A stretch of 64,000 nt of DNA, from assembly GCA_000697055.1 (NCBI GenBank), contig JNDT01002287.1, positions 62,001-126,000 on the forward strand, given 5' to 3'. Source of the stretch: Saksenaea vasiformis B4078 (taxonomy: Eukaryota > Mucoromycota > Mucoromycetes > Mucorales > Saksenaeaceae). Positions 35,371 to 47,400 of the stretch are shown one piece after another (position 1 is the first letter of the stretch; each line of letters opens with the position of its first letter). Below the pieces are notes generated by a model. That model worked only from the letters and a program-made list of their open reading frames with translations. It was not told the origin of the DNA and did no database searches. The position numbers and the translations under genes are program-made.

Positions 35371-37401
35371 TTAATCAATTTTCCATCCTTCTCTCTTTAA
35401 ATCATCAAGTGCCCATTGTGCATCTTCATTTCCTTGATCTGCCGCTTTTTGGTACCATTCAAATGCTTTGTTGATGTCTTCCTTTTCTCTCCTGTAAATA
35501 TATCCAAGTGCATTTTGCGCATCTTCATTTCCTTGATCCGCCGATCTCTGGTACCATTCAATTGCCTTGTCGATGTCCTTCTTCACTTCACGTCCTGTAT
35601 AATACATCCCTCCAAGTGTGTATTGCGCATCTTCATTTCCTTGATCAGCTGCATTTTTGCACCATTCATATGCTTTGGAGTACAATATGTTCGCTTTTTG
35701 CTCATCCTCCTTTACGCCTTGCCCCCACCAATACATATATCCAAGATTATATTGTCCAATTCCATGTCCCTGATCTGCTGCTTTTTCGTACCATTCAACC
35801 GCTTTCTTATCGTTTTCAGGTACACCTTTCCCATAGCAGTACATATTCCCAAGTTTGGCTTGTGCATCGGCATTTCCTTTCTCTGCTGCCTTCTCGTACC
35901 ATCTAACTGCGTTCTTGTTGTCTCGATCTGCGCCTCGTCCATATCTGTACATATCACCAAGCCTGGTCTGGGCGTCGCTGTTTCCCTGATCAGCTGCCTT
36001 TCTGTACCATTTCATTGCTTTAACGCAGTCTCTATCCAGATGTATCCCACGATAGTATTCCTCGCCGAGTTGAAACTGTACTTTGTTATCATCCCAGTCG
36101 ATCACATTTTTGTGTAGGTTGTTGTTTTCCTTGTGACCTTTATCTACATCGTTATAATGGACAGACGTAGCATCAGACATATTTGGTACGCTTCCACTGA
36201 GCCGATTAGCAGCTTTCTGTTCATGGTCAGGATCATTGATATCGCCGTAATCATCTGTGCTCTCATCACTGATGATACCTTTTTCAGAATCTGTTTGCAA
36301 AGTATCGTTTCCAGAATTCGTCCCTCTGTCGCTTTGGTGGTACTCATCCTGAACGCTTTCGTCTCCTATATTGCATCCTTTAAAAGCCGTGGTGTCACTG
36401 GTTTCCATTGGCTTTCTGAACTGATTATCGCAAAACATCTTGTAGTAAACGTCTTCCACTTGAGCACGCTCATCACCGTCAAGTAGCTTATAGATTGGCT
36501 TTGCTTCTCTGAGCTGGATAACAGCTGGTCTGGATTTAACCGTTTCCTTCCACTTTTCTAATCCATGTGCGAAGAACTCTCCGATATCGCCACCTATCCA
36601 GATGCTTATCTAGCAGCTACAAAAATACGCCCTGGGTAATACCTATGACTTTCCAATATCCGTGTCTTTTTATTGCTTTGGTAATATTTTCTGCTATATC
36701 ACCGCTGGAGCAGATTTCTTTATGCACGGCATCTGTTATGCTTCCTCTTTGGATCTTTAAGCCTTCCTTTTTACAAGCTAGTAAACCACCTAAGGTAGCA
36801 AATTGTTAGTTTATGTTTCACATGCGGCCATAATACCAAGCAAGATCCTTGACGGGTAGTAATATCCAAAACGTCCAAATACGTTTTGTAGCGCTTCATA
36901 CTTCTTCTCGTCGGTGTATTCTGTCAAAGCATGTTGCACAGCTTGCTTGAAACTGGAGGTGGCTTTGATAACTTCAGGAGACAGATGCACCTAATGTAAG
37001 TCTTGTCAGTCTTAATATTCGTAAAACGCCGCGTAGGATTTTACTTCTCCCCAGGAAACGTAAGAAACTGTATATTCGACTGCATCTTTGTTAGATAATT
37101 GATGATTATGTATACGTGCACAGAAACTAGTTTCAGCGGCAATATCATATGCGTACTTTTTGTACGGCAACTTGTGAAAACTGTCATCAAACAACGGTTC
37201 ATCCATGAAGTTATCCGGGTCGATGGTCTTTGTGCATGTCTCCTCTACAAATTGTTCGTCACAGGGACACTCATGGAGAAGCCTTAGCATATTATCTGTT
37301 CCCTCTTCAAGCTGCATTGCAGAACAATCAGCGGTATATCCATCGAATTGGAGTCCTCGTGTGCACCGATTGAAAACATCGTACGCTAAAAATTTACTCA
37401 A
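35371..37401 (-). CDS. MACPF-like domain plus C-terminal Sel1 repeats
   Basis: Exons: 37401-37045, 36990-36837, 36789-36650, 36609-35371, all in phase; 629 residues from 37401. The first ~280 residues carry a fungal MACPF-like (perforin-fold) domain: YEALQNVFGRFGYYYPSRIL then LGG split by an intron, an IWIGGD block, and LEKWKETV, RPAVIQLREAKPIYKLLDGD. An acidic linker follows, then six or seven Sel1 repeats (AMKWYRKAADQGNSDAQTRLGD and so on). MACPF proteins oligomerise and can form pores; no secretion signal is visible. The 5' end is unsettled: an in-frame upstream exon (LIDTSFSYGETKDDIYDII, ~37545-37470) runs into TGA with no GT donor, and another coherent piece starts at an ATG at 37677. 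The gene may be disrupted at its start. Confidence 0.75.
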
Positions 37402-37680
37402 CTGTTGAAAGTGTTAGACAAGCGCGCATAAGTAGATATATTTTCCTAATCACGTTGGACGAAAAGCTCATTTAAAGGTAAAGGAAGAGATGATATCGTA
37501 AATGTCGTCTTTTGTTTCTCCGTAAGAAAAGGATGTATCTATGAGCTGTAATATCCCCCTTTATTGACAACCTTGGAATGTCTAGTCCAAATCACATCAA
37601 ATGCCAAACATGAGAAAGCTCGGTCGGACGTTTAACGGTATACCGGTTGAAATAATGCCTGTATCTTTATCAAGCATTTC
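37402..37680 (-). other. Probable upstream exons of the MACPF/Sel1 gene, interrupted
   Basis: From an ATG at 37677 the minus strand reads MLDKDTGIISTGIPLNVRPS. The next coherent block begins after an acceptor (attacag) at 37545 and stays in the same overall frame as the exon at 37401. The stop TGA at about 37470 precedes any usable GT donor. Either a non-canonical splice is used or the 5' part is dead. Confidence 0.4.
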
Positions 37681-38049
37681 AATTCAATAACTAAATCTTT
37701 ATGTAAAAGGATTACTGCCGATGGTAGTATATCTGTTTATCTATGTGAATGAATACGCACGGTGAAGCGTACCAAGAAAGAGACACAATGGCAATGGTGC
37801 TACCAACTTTGATTTCTCTGTTTCATGTGTTACAATATTGAAGGCATTATACAGAGTGTAAAGGTCCACGTAGTCGGATGAACGTAGAAAAGATATTTTC
37901 TTTATGTTCTATTTCTAATGTCTCTGTACATGAGGCTTAGGATTTACTCCTTCAAAGCTCATTTTATACGGCCATAGGAACACTAAGACTTAATAAATCA
38001 CACAGATGTATATGTACTATCTCTTATTCTAATTGTTTGTGTCTCCACC

Positions 38050-38440
38050 TCTTCGTAGATCATCAAGTATCTCTTGGCGCATGGCCGTTTCCTTGATCAG
38101 CCGCTTTTTGACGCCATTCAACTGCTTTGGCGGTACCATTCTTATCATGTATGAAAACATCGCCAAGATCGAATTGCGCATGTTCATTTCCTTTATCCGC
38201 CGCTTCTTGGTACCATTCGATTGCGTTATTAATGTCTCGCTTCACTCCACGTCCCCAATCATACATGATTCCAAGTGTGTATTGCGCATCTTCGTCTCCT
38301 CGATTAGCTGCTTCTTTGCATCTTTCATACGCCTTAGAGTACAGTACCTCCGCTTTGACCTATCCTCCTCCACACCCAACCCTAGCGAATACAACAAATT
38401 GTCGCAAAGCTTACCGCGATTGTGCCGATCTACGACGAAT
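38050..38440 (-). pseudogene. Sel1-repeat relic, frameshifted
   Basis: Minus-strand segments match the last repeats of the MACPF/Sel1 gene: LLYSLGLGVEEDR, then after a frameshift SKAYERCKEAANRGDEDAQY, IEWYQEAADKGNEHAQFDLG, KAVEWRQKAADQGNGHA, and a shifted tail LDDLRRGGDTNN. At least two frameshifts and loss of the 5' part make it non-functional. Orientation equals that of the two intact Sel1 genes, consistent with tandem duplication. Confidence 0.7.
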
Positions 38441-38539
38441 TAAAAATGTAGCAATCATTGTAAAGTCCATAGAAAAGAATGTAAAGAACCGAACAGGTGA
38501 ATCTACTATAATTGAATACAGAAAGAGTCCTATAACATC

Positions 38540-38910
38540 GCGATGTTCTTCCCTTCCGTCACCCGATTCACACCTTTGCGTAATTGAGCAGCAGCTCAGC
38601 CATGCTCAACAAACTAGGATCACTACTCGGGCTCTTCAAGCCGGCCTGCACTGGCGGGAAAAAGGCGAGATATCAGCTGGATATCTCGAGCGCATACTCT
38701 CTGGTCGGTCAGCACAGCGCTATATCCCTACACTGCAACATCTTGTTTCTGGGACACTCGGCTCTACAGGGTCATATATGCACCGCTCGGTTTAGGCCTT
38801 TTATCAGCAGTTATATCATCCAGGGCCCACCAGCCATACTGCCGTTGTCGATTTACTCAGCCGTCTCCCTACTGATCTTCCACTACGGAAAATTGGACCT
38901 CTGCTAATAT
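38540..38910 (+). mobile_element. LINE-type retrotransposon fragment
   Basis: The plus frame reads IEQQLSHAQQTRITTRALQA, then LHWREKGEISAGYLERIL and RYIPTLQHLVSGTLGSTGSY, then past a TAG AFYQQLYHPGPTSHTAVVDL and LSRLPTDLPLRKIGPLL. This is the linker between endonuclease and reverse transcriptase of fungal LINE ORF2 proteins (the W.e.Ge...GYL and FY..LY patterns). It is truncated on both sides and carries internal stops. Confidence 0.65.
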
Positions 38911-38959
38911 ACATTCAAGTACTGGAAAAATAAATTGTATCTGGCAAACTTCTGCAGGT

Positions 38960-39390
38960 TTGGCTTTTTATATCATAGACTGCCTCGAGGGGCCCACGAC
39001 CTTGGTGTATAACATGCTTCAGTTCCTGAAACCTCTTGTCTTTTTCCGCAACGTCGAACAAGATAAAGGATTTTCCCAAAGATAGCTTTTTTTTTGTCCG
39101 TACGGATATTAATGTCAGGAATAACTCCGGGACTCCATGATCTTCTGTATCTCATTCAGTAGGAATTTCCCTCTCTATGAGGGGAGGTTATACAGCGTCA
39201 GTTGGACCGCTTTTGAACCGGCCTCCAGCCTGGTGCACTGACGATGGGCGTTCCGTCCTTGAAAATTAGTTCATGCAGCAGTGCTCTCTTAGAGGTAAAG
39301 TTTACTTCCATGCATGTACTTCTTCCATTGCGGTGAAACAATGCACCGTTTACTCCCTTGAACTGTTCACTGACCATTTGAAGCAATTGA
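38960..39390 (-). mobile_element. Retroelement ORF1-like remnant
   Basis: On the minus strand three frames in turn give GALFHRNGRSTCMEVNFTSK, then PGVIPDINIRTDKKKAIFGK, then FILFDVAEKDKRFQELKHVI and HQGRGPLEAVYDIKS. The order and composition look like a LINE ORF1 (RNA-binding) protein broken by at least two frameshifts. It lies opposite in strand to the adjacent ORF2 fragment, so the two are separate or rearranged insertions. The family call is tentative. Confidence 0.4.
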
Positions 39391-40399
39391 CTTTATCCTC
39401 TCTTCGTGTCTTTAAATCAAAGAATTCCAGCCTTCAGATCTTCCCTCTCTCCGTATCCGCGAGATAATTTTTCTGTTGGGGATGACCATGATAGAAAGAA
39501 GCATACTGCATGAATTTCTGCTGTTTTCGCTATTTAGGTTAGAATATACTCCGCCAGATAGACCCGGGTATGTAGCACATCTCAGATCAGTTGAATTTCT
39601 TTTTTGTCTCTTTGGGAGTAGGAACTGCGTGACTCAAGTAAACTCTGTTTTAATTCTAGTTATCATATATAATTATATAGCTGTAGTGGGTTCTTCATCA
39701 GGGACCCTTGCAGATACAAGCTCAGATTGGCGTCTTTCCTTTTCTTTGGACTTCTACGCTATAGATTTGTTGTGGAGGATAGTAGGAGAATGAAAAATGG
39801 CAAAGAAAAAGGGAAGTCGGTGAAACTTGGTCATTTTCTGAAACGTCAGAGGATGTTTTTCTATCATTATTCTCACCTGTGAACTTTGGAGCCGATTGCG
39901 AATCTCTCTTAATGCGATTGTGTCTGTGTCCGATCTGAAGAAGTGCTTTTATTTGATTGGAACAGGTGCGGAGAGTAGAGGGTTCTGTCACTGCTACAAG
40001 TACAGTTCATTACTTTTGTCCCACTTCTAACAAGGTACAGGATCAGAAAAGCTGAAACATTGTTGTTGTCGATTTTTTTTTTTTTCGCAGGAACTGACAC
40101 CCCTATGGAGACTCTCCGACTGGTGCTTTAGACGAAGAGTATGTCTCAGTTCTAGCCGCAGCTGAACTCAATCGTAAGATCGTTATATCCGTATGTCCAA
40201 TTATACATCTTTCAGTGATACTGAGAGTTATAGGTCTCCATACGTGCTGTTTCATTTCCAAGTTTATTACTACCTTGACTCAGGATACGTACCTTAAGTG
40301 ATCAGAATATCATATCGTGGCTGTACTGTTCAGAACAAGCACTTATTACTACGAGGTTGTCAATTTTTCTGACGCTTGGTTATTATGCAAAGCGAAATG

Positions 40400-40770
40400 A
40401 GAACGATGGAGGATGGTGGTGTCTCTCAGGACGTCCGAAAATTGAGTGAATGCTGCGTGTTCGCGTATCACACATCGTCTCTTTCAAGAGACTCTTTCTA
40501 AATAAAATGTGTGCGTCTTCTTTAGAAGCGTTTGCACTATCATATAGCAGCGATCATTTCAATCAACTATACCTCTTAGAACATGGGCGGCCACTCAGAC
40601 GTTGCATATTTATTCGTCATCTTTTGATTCGAAGAACAATTCATGTCTACAAAACTTCTGGACATCCGCCTTCGGGCGACATTGGACATGGATCAAAACA
40701 CAACAAAGCGGTAAGAAATTAAACAGACAGCAACACTCGGGTCCTTACATGTTACAGTTTATAGACACAA
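40400..40770 (+). repeat. Dispersed repeat family R2, copy 2
   Basis: Diverged counterpart of 4560-4960, same orientation. It is followed directly by the R1 fragment at 40800-41100, whereas complete R1 copies have other R1 sequence at that position, so the two families are joined here by a rearrangement. Confidence 0.55.
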
Positions 40771-40799
40771 ACAAGCAAAATGATCTTCATACAGTAATG

Positions 40800-41100
40800 C
40801 CTGGGTGGGCTTTTTACCTCTTCTTTTCCTCAGTCGCGCCCACCATGGATTCGGTGCGGTGCGGCCGCCCGTACGAGCAATGGGATACCCTTCGTGGGTA
40901 AGTAAAGGCATCAGTATATCAAAGGCATCAATATATCATTCCATTTACCGACCATGAAATATGTTATACGCCGCTCCAATAAATTTTACGTCCATGGGAG
41001 ACCAATTTCACGTGAGCAATATATGATCTTTCTGCCATGATTGCTATATTAACTGCGTATTTTTGTTAGAGTAGCGTAAAATGTATTTCAATAAATAGTA
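40800..41100 (-). mobile_element. Dispersed repeat R1, copy C (truncated)
   Basis: Inverse orientation to copy A. It retains the hairpin end (ttatacgccgctccaataa near 40965 and gttagagtagcgtaaaatg near 41068) and about 150 bp beyond, but lacks the distal ~400 bp present in copy D. Confidence 0.6.
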
Positions 41101-44100
41101 AGAGGCTTCATGTTAAAATCTGGCTAGCGCATTTTATATAATGTGTAACACGGGCAAAAACTGTGTTTTAGAGTTATCCACAATGTGTAGCGCCCATGCT
41201 CCCTGTGCTCCGATCTAGTAAAAGTAATCAGTGCAGCGGGTCTGCAGAGCGCGCCCTTTCCCTATTGGACAATTAATCTGATGAAGTTGGGTAAAAAAAG
41301 TATATATTCGTTCCCTCTCTCGGCAACGAGCGTTTTCGGCCATGATAGCAAGTTGCTCGCCTTGTTGGGTGATAGTTGCGGCCGTGTTTCGCAGATCACT
41401 CCCCTTCCGGGTATCTTACTTATGCAATCTGTATTCTAGGTATATAACTACTTGGGAATTTCAGACGTGCAAAGTAGGGAGCAATACAACATTCATCTTA
41501 TTGGGTGATAGCTACGGCCGTGTTTTGTTGATCACTCCCCAATCGGACATGTCTCTGTATAACCTGTGTTCTGGGGCATCTTAGTGTGCTTGGAATCTTC
41601 GGGGCTATGCTTTGACGAATGCTTGCTATCATGTGCGCGCAACGGCTTAACTTCACTTTTTCCCATAGTCAATTTTTTTCTGAGAACCACACTGGTGATT
41701 ATGGCTAACAACGTTTCTAGTATGTTCCGTCTTTCCACTTGTATCTACCGTTCGTACTGTCGATACCTGTTCTTGGCTTATCGCGTATACGTAACGTATG
41801 GTTTGCATGTCGTTATAGTACTCGATGTCAGCTTAACTCCGAGCCTTGTATGCTCTGCAGGTCCTACCTGGAACAACCATATTCAAAGCGACCGAAAGTT
41901 GTCTCCCCCCAGCTTGTACATGGTACTGAAGCCGTCGACCACAAGTCGTTCCGGTCCCTCGGTCCATCGTTGAAAATGGCCGCTTCAATATCACAGTTTT
42001 CTCATCATGATCTTGGCAACCTTTATGCCTCTTCTGTCTGACTACTTTGCTCTACTCCACGTAGTTTACGCACCTCATGTCACTATCAGTCCTTTACGGG
42101 TATATTCCGTTTCCTAATAAAGTTCTCTCACTGTTACAGGAACAAAGTGCGCTTCACGTACTTTATCACGCAGTTGCCCCAACAAATGGAGGTCCTTGAT
42201 TTTATTTCTGTCTGCAGTTTTTCTAGTGTTCGTACCATTTCTTTACGTTGAGATAATGTAACATTATCCATCATGCTGTGTCACTGTTTCATCTCTTTGC
42301 ACAAGCAAATAATGTCACGCCATTGTAGCCAGCGCCAGTGCTGAATGTAGTGGTCTTATTTTTGATTGCTGTATGCTCCAAAATAACGCGGGCCATGAGA
42401 AAACCACCACGCTAGTGATGCTAGAGTGAGTTCGGGCACGCTGGTTGTCATTCGAGAACGGAGGGAAGATATTCTTCGTGTTATCGACTACCGGTGAGGA
42501 TCTAGTAGGCGATAATAGGTGGATCCAAATCAGGGTCAAATGTGATGCAGCTGAAAGAGATTGTTCTTTATTGTATAGGCACAGTAGCTATGGCACGTCA
42601 TGGATTTAGCGTCGACAGCACAGGCGTCGTCCGACCGAACAAAAATGATGACATCAGTAATGGCGTTTATATTAGCAATTTTCTTCCCTCTTTAGCACAA
42701 CGAAGAAAAAACACACTGATGCAGAATAAGTTTATCCCAGTAGCACCCTTGCGGGAGCCTTACCAAATATAAGCAAGAAAACAGATTTCTGTCAAATGTT
42801 CGAAGACGAATATATTCAATAGGTGTACGTTAACATATGTCCGCTATTGGGTTATCGGTCAAAACTGGAACTCGTTCCTTATAGGAGATATGCGTGTCAA
42901 CGATTGTCCGTCGAACATCTCCATGCACCAGCTTATATCTCATACTATATTTTCTGCGATACAATAGCTGGCAATGAGCCTGGAGAATATGTGGAACGGG
43001 AACATATTCCAATCATCTTTGGATTGGCTATTGATCATTTCTTTACGCACAGATTTAGCTCTTATACGTGAAGATAACTATAAAACAAGCTGTCAAAAAA
43101 AGTCAAATGAAATCAAAGAGCGGAAAAATTGAACAAGTGGACTACAGCCGGGAGGCTCAACGGCAGCGTCTATGTCTACGTCGGGGAAAGAAAAATAGAA
43201 CTAAGTGCATCAGCTGCCCCAAGGTGGTATTGGGACAGTCAGTCGCAAAAAAGAAGAAATGGGAATAGAAGACTCTAGTGTCTCAAGATCGAATGTCTGG
43301 GTTGCAAAACCGATTTCACCAGGATAAAGCTCGTAGGAACGATCCGCGATCATATTGTGCTTATTGAGCCTGTAGGCAAATCGGGCGCAGGTGCAGTAGG
43401 TACTAGTTAGGAGAATATCCGATATAAGGATGCCTTTTAGGGGAACAAATTTGGTGGGTGCTATGCTACAGGCCTCACTTGAAAATATTTTCCATAAAGT
43501 AATATGCTTTCTGTCCACCAAAAGTATTCTTATATCAATTATCTACTGCATAAACAATACCAGCACGCAGCGGGGCCGTCTTGTTTCGAAAAACGGGTTG
43601 AAGAAAAAAAAATAAAATAAAAGGAATTCAGGCGTCCCTTTCAATGCTGCTATTCTGCGCGTTCCGATTAGCGCGTCGAGGAACTTATTACGACGTATCA
43701 GCGCAAGGTTGACTTGGCGTCAACACAAGATGATACTTGTACGACATAAATGTGTCTGCCAAGGATACACTTTTAACAACAATGCGCAACGAAGACATGT
43801 GGAGATACCAGATTCGGTTGTCAACGATATCAGCATTACCAAGAAAAGCTAAATGTTCATCGATTAGCTGGGGCTAAAAGAAGCAAAGGGTGAAAGTACG
43901 CGTCGCTTTCCTTTATTGATCCGGCACTGAAATATCTGAACAGAGGGACTAGACAACCCACACAATTCAATAGCGCCTTCCACTAAACTTCCTCTGGCGC
44001 GCTAAGTTATGAAGTTCGTACGTAACGAAAGAAGATGTATGGTGACTCGTCTCATCATCTAGTTTTGTACACTTTAGCACGTTTCATCGAACAACACTTG

Positions 44101-44480
44101 ATCCCTTTCGTCCTGCACGCGACTGTTCTTGGCTTCCTTATCCCTTTCTTGGCGTTTGATATGTAAGTTAAAATCAGGGTGACCTGCGCAAGCATTATCT
44201 ATCTAATAGATCATAGAGTGGAGGTCGTTCTTTCATATTATATGGTAACCAGGAACTATGGGTACCTCAGGCTCACATTCCATGAAACGGCTCAATTCCC
44301 GTCTCGTCGCGTAATGCTGTTCTCCCCCAAATTTGGACAATCTTATTGGGGGGAGCCGGTACGTTCACTGACGTAGATCATCTAAATTTGGCAATCCAAC
44401 CCGCCGCGGCCCTTTCCATTCAACTTTCGGGAACTTCATCTCGGCCCTCATCTTTTCTTCTACATTGACAAATCCCTGCC
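41101..44480. other. Gene-poor region before SLA2
   Basis: Several 80-135-codon frames occur on both strands (for example 41566-41973 plus, 42542-43071 plus, 43210-43521 minus). The minus frame 43210-43521 follows a possible acceptor and contains a coherent stretch (YELYPGEIGFATQTFDLETL), so a hidden gene is possible. Nothing is identified. Confidence 0.3.
41340..41580 (+). repeat. Local direct duplication (~90 bp, two copies)
   Basis: ttgggtgatagttgcggccg (from ~41364) recurs as ttgggtgatagctacggccg (from ~41501), each followed by tgttt, a short gap, gatcactcccc and a divergent tail. The copies are about 135 bp apart. The open frame across the second copy has no family support. Confidence 0.5.
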
Positions 44481-47400
44481 ATGGCGTACCTTTCGGCAGA
44501 CAAAGCAGAAGCTGAGCTTGCTCAGAGCATCAAAAAGGCCACAAACGCCGAAGAGACGGCACCTAAGCAGAAACACGTTCGCAGTAAGTTGATATTAATG
44601 ATGATAACCTTCCTTGGCCAAGTAGACTCAATTGAAATTCTGTTAGAGTGTATTGTGTACACTTGGGACCACCGTACATCTGCTGTCATCTGGAATATTC
44701 TCAAGGTTCAACCATTATTGTCTGATGAAATTCAAGCCTTCAAAGCACTCATCACGGTGCATAAAATTATCAAAGATGGTCATCCTAATGTAAGTCTTTG
44801 AAATCGGTAGCATGCGTTGAGGTCAACCAGTGCATTCAGTTATTGTGTTATTCCGTGTATTTCTTCTATGTCTAATCTTAACTTTCTACTTTGGGTAGGT
44901 TATCAAAGACGCACTTCGAGAGACAGGATGGTTGGAAGTGTGTGCTCGTAGTGTCAACGGTGACGGCATTAGAGGGTATGGCACATTGATCCGAAATTAC
45001 GTGGATTTGCTATTGCACAAGCTTCAGTATCATCGAGACCATCCTGAATTTAACGGAACGTTCGACTACGAAGAATACATCAGTCTAAAGAATATTGATG
45101 ATCCAAATGAGGGGTACATTTCGCATAGAGTGTATTTAGACATCTCATGACGGTTATAGATTTGAAACGATCAATGATCTCATGGTGCTTCAAGACCGTA
45201 TTGATCGCTTCCAGAAAGTTGTCTTTGCAAGCTTCCGCTCACATTCCAACAACGAGTGCCGTATTGCCTCTCTTGTGCCACTTGTAGAGGAAAGCTATGG
45301 TATCTACAAATTCATCACTAGCATGCTTAGAGCAATGCATAAGCGTAAGTTCCTTTTTACCTTTATCAATGGATTACTTAAAGAAAAGCTAGGTACGGAT
45401 GTGATCGACGCTTTGGCCCCTCTGCGCCAAAAGTTCAATGCTCAGCATTACAGTTTGCTTAAATTTTATTACGAGTGCTCTAATCTCAAGTATCTAACGA
45501 GTTTAATCAACGTTCCCAAGCTTCCTGCAGACCCACCATCCCTTATCGATGCTTCCACTCCTCAGCTACCCAAACGTCCTGCAGCAATCCAGCGTGAGCC
45601 CACACCTCCACCAGCACAACCTTCTCCTGAGCCCGTCATTGATTTTTGGTCAGAACAACAAGCACAGCAGCAACGTGAATACGAAGAACAACAGCGCCGA
45701 CTTGCCCAACAGAGAGCAGACGAACAAGAGAGACTGAGACAACAGCAACTGCAGCAACAACGTGAGTTTGAGGAGCAACAGCGTCTTTTAGCCGAACGTG
45801 AAAGACAGCAGCAAGAAGAACTCTTGCGCCAACAAATGCAAAATCATCAAGCTGGAAGGATCAACGATTTAGAAATGCAATTACTGAATTATAGAAACCA
45901 ACTCGAACGTGATCAGATGCTCCTTGAACAGTATGACCGAGTAAGCTTTTTCTCCAGCATATTTTCACAGGATATCTTACTGAGAGTCTGTAGAGAGTGA
46001 AAGCATTGGAACAGGAGATGGCATTGGTCAACTCTAACGCTCAGCAAAGAGATGCTTCAAAAGACGAGCTAATTCGATCACTTCAAAGTATGGCTTAAAC
46101 CACCGAAGCAAACGTCGACAATTAATGAAAAACGTTTAGATGAGATCCAGATGTGGAAGAATAAGTACGAAGCTTTGGCAAAACTGTACAGTCAACTGCG
46201 AAAGGAGCACATTGACTTGTTGAACAAGTATAAACAACTTCAAGTCAAGGCCAACTCCGCCCAAGAAGCGATAGATAAAGTTGAACGTATCCAAGCGGAT
46301 ATGCGCGCCAAGAATGTTGAGCTGGCGGACTTGATCCGAGAGCGTGACAGAGCTCGTAATGAGTTGGCTCGATTGCAAGGAGTAATAGCGAACAATCAGA
46401 AAAGTATATGGGGTGCTTACATAATGTATTGTCATTAGAGCCAACGTGATGAAATGGATCGCTTGCGACGAGAATTGGAGGAAGCTCAAGCTCGCGCACA
46501 GGATTTGGGAAGATCAAAGGGCGATGAAGTTAGCGCGTTGTTGACAAAGTTCAACCGCGAGCGAGCCGAACTGGAAGCTAGTTTGACCGAGAAACAGGCG
46601 CTTATTGATGAGTTCCTTAAACAACTGGAAGAGCAACAAGGCGATGCTGACCGTATCCGTCATGTAATTGATACAACGCTCATTAAGCATACTGAGTGCT
46701 TTTGTAGGAGAAAGACGAAGAACTTGCCGTGATGCAAGCTGCTATGGATGAATGTCTTCAACAGTTGGCAGAACTGCAACATGTAATAGCTATCAATGAT
46801 CTTTTACGGATGATACTAATTTGTTGTACAGAATGATAAACAACGAGACCTTCAGGATGAGCTCGAACGACTCGAAATCGATCAGACGAACAAACTCAAT
46901 CAAATTCTAGGTACGACCATCGTGCGTTTTGAATTATGCTTGGCCTATTGACACCAAATGTAGACAGTATCTTGACTACATGCATACAAAAAATCAACGA
47001 CGGTGTATACGAGCTCGAGACACCTGGACAGCATGGCAATGAAAATGCAACGCCCGAGCTGACATTGTCTATGACAGAAAGAGCTAGTATCACATCCGTT
47101 GAATTTATGTCTGCTTTCAGCAAGTTCCTGGACGGCAGTAATTCCGGCGATCATGGACTTACAATCACTCGAGCGTTGGGCTTTGCTGATACAATCATTG
47201 ATGTTCTTCTCCACGCAAAGGGCATTACACGTCTCGTGGTGGACGATGAAGAGATTGAGGAAATCATCAAACTGGCTCGCCAGTCGGCCGAGGCATGCAT
47301 TCAGTACTTTAGCAGTGTAATGTCCAGTTACCTTCAAATGCTTCCTCCAGCACAACGACCAGAAGTGGTCATCCAGGGTGATATGCGTGTACAGGAAGCA

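Noticed and set aside
35416..36486. Hydrophobic plus-strand frames up to 233 codons that look like membrane proteins
   Set aside because: They are antisense to Sel1 repeats; the repeated Ala/Tyr/Lys codons read as hydrophobic residues on the other strand.
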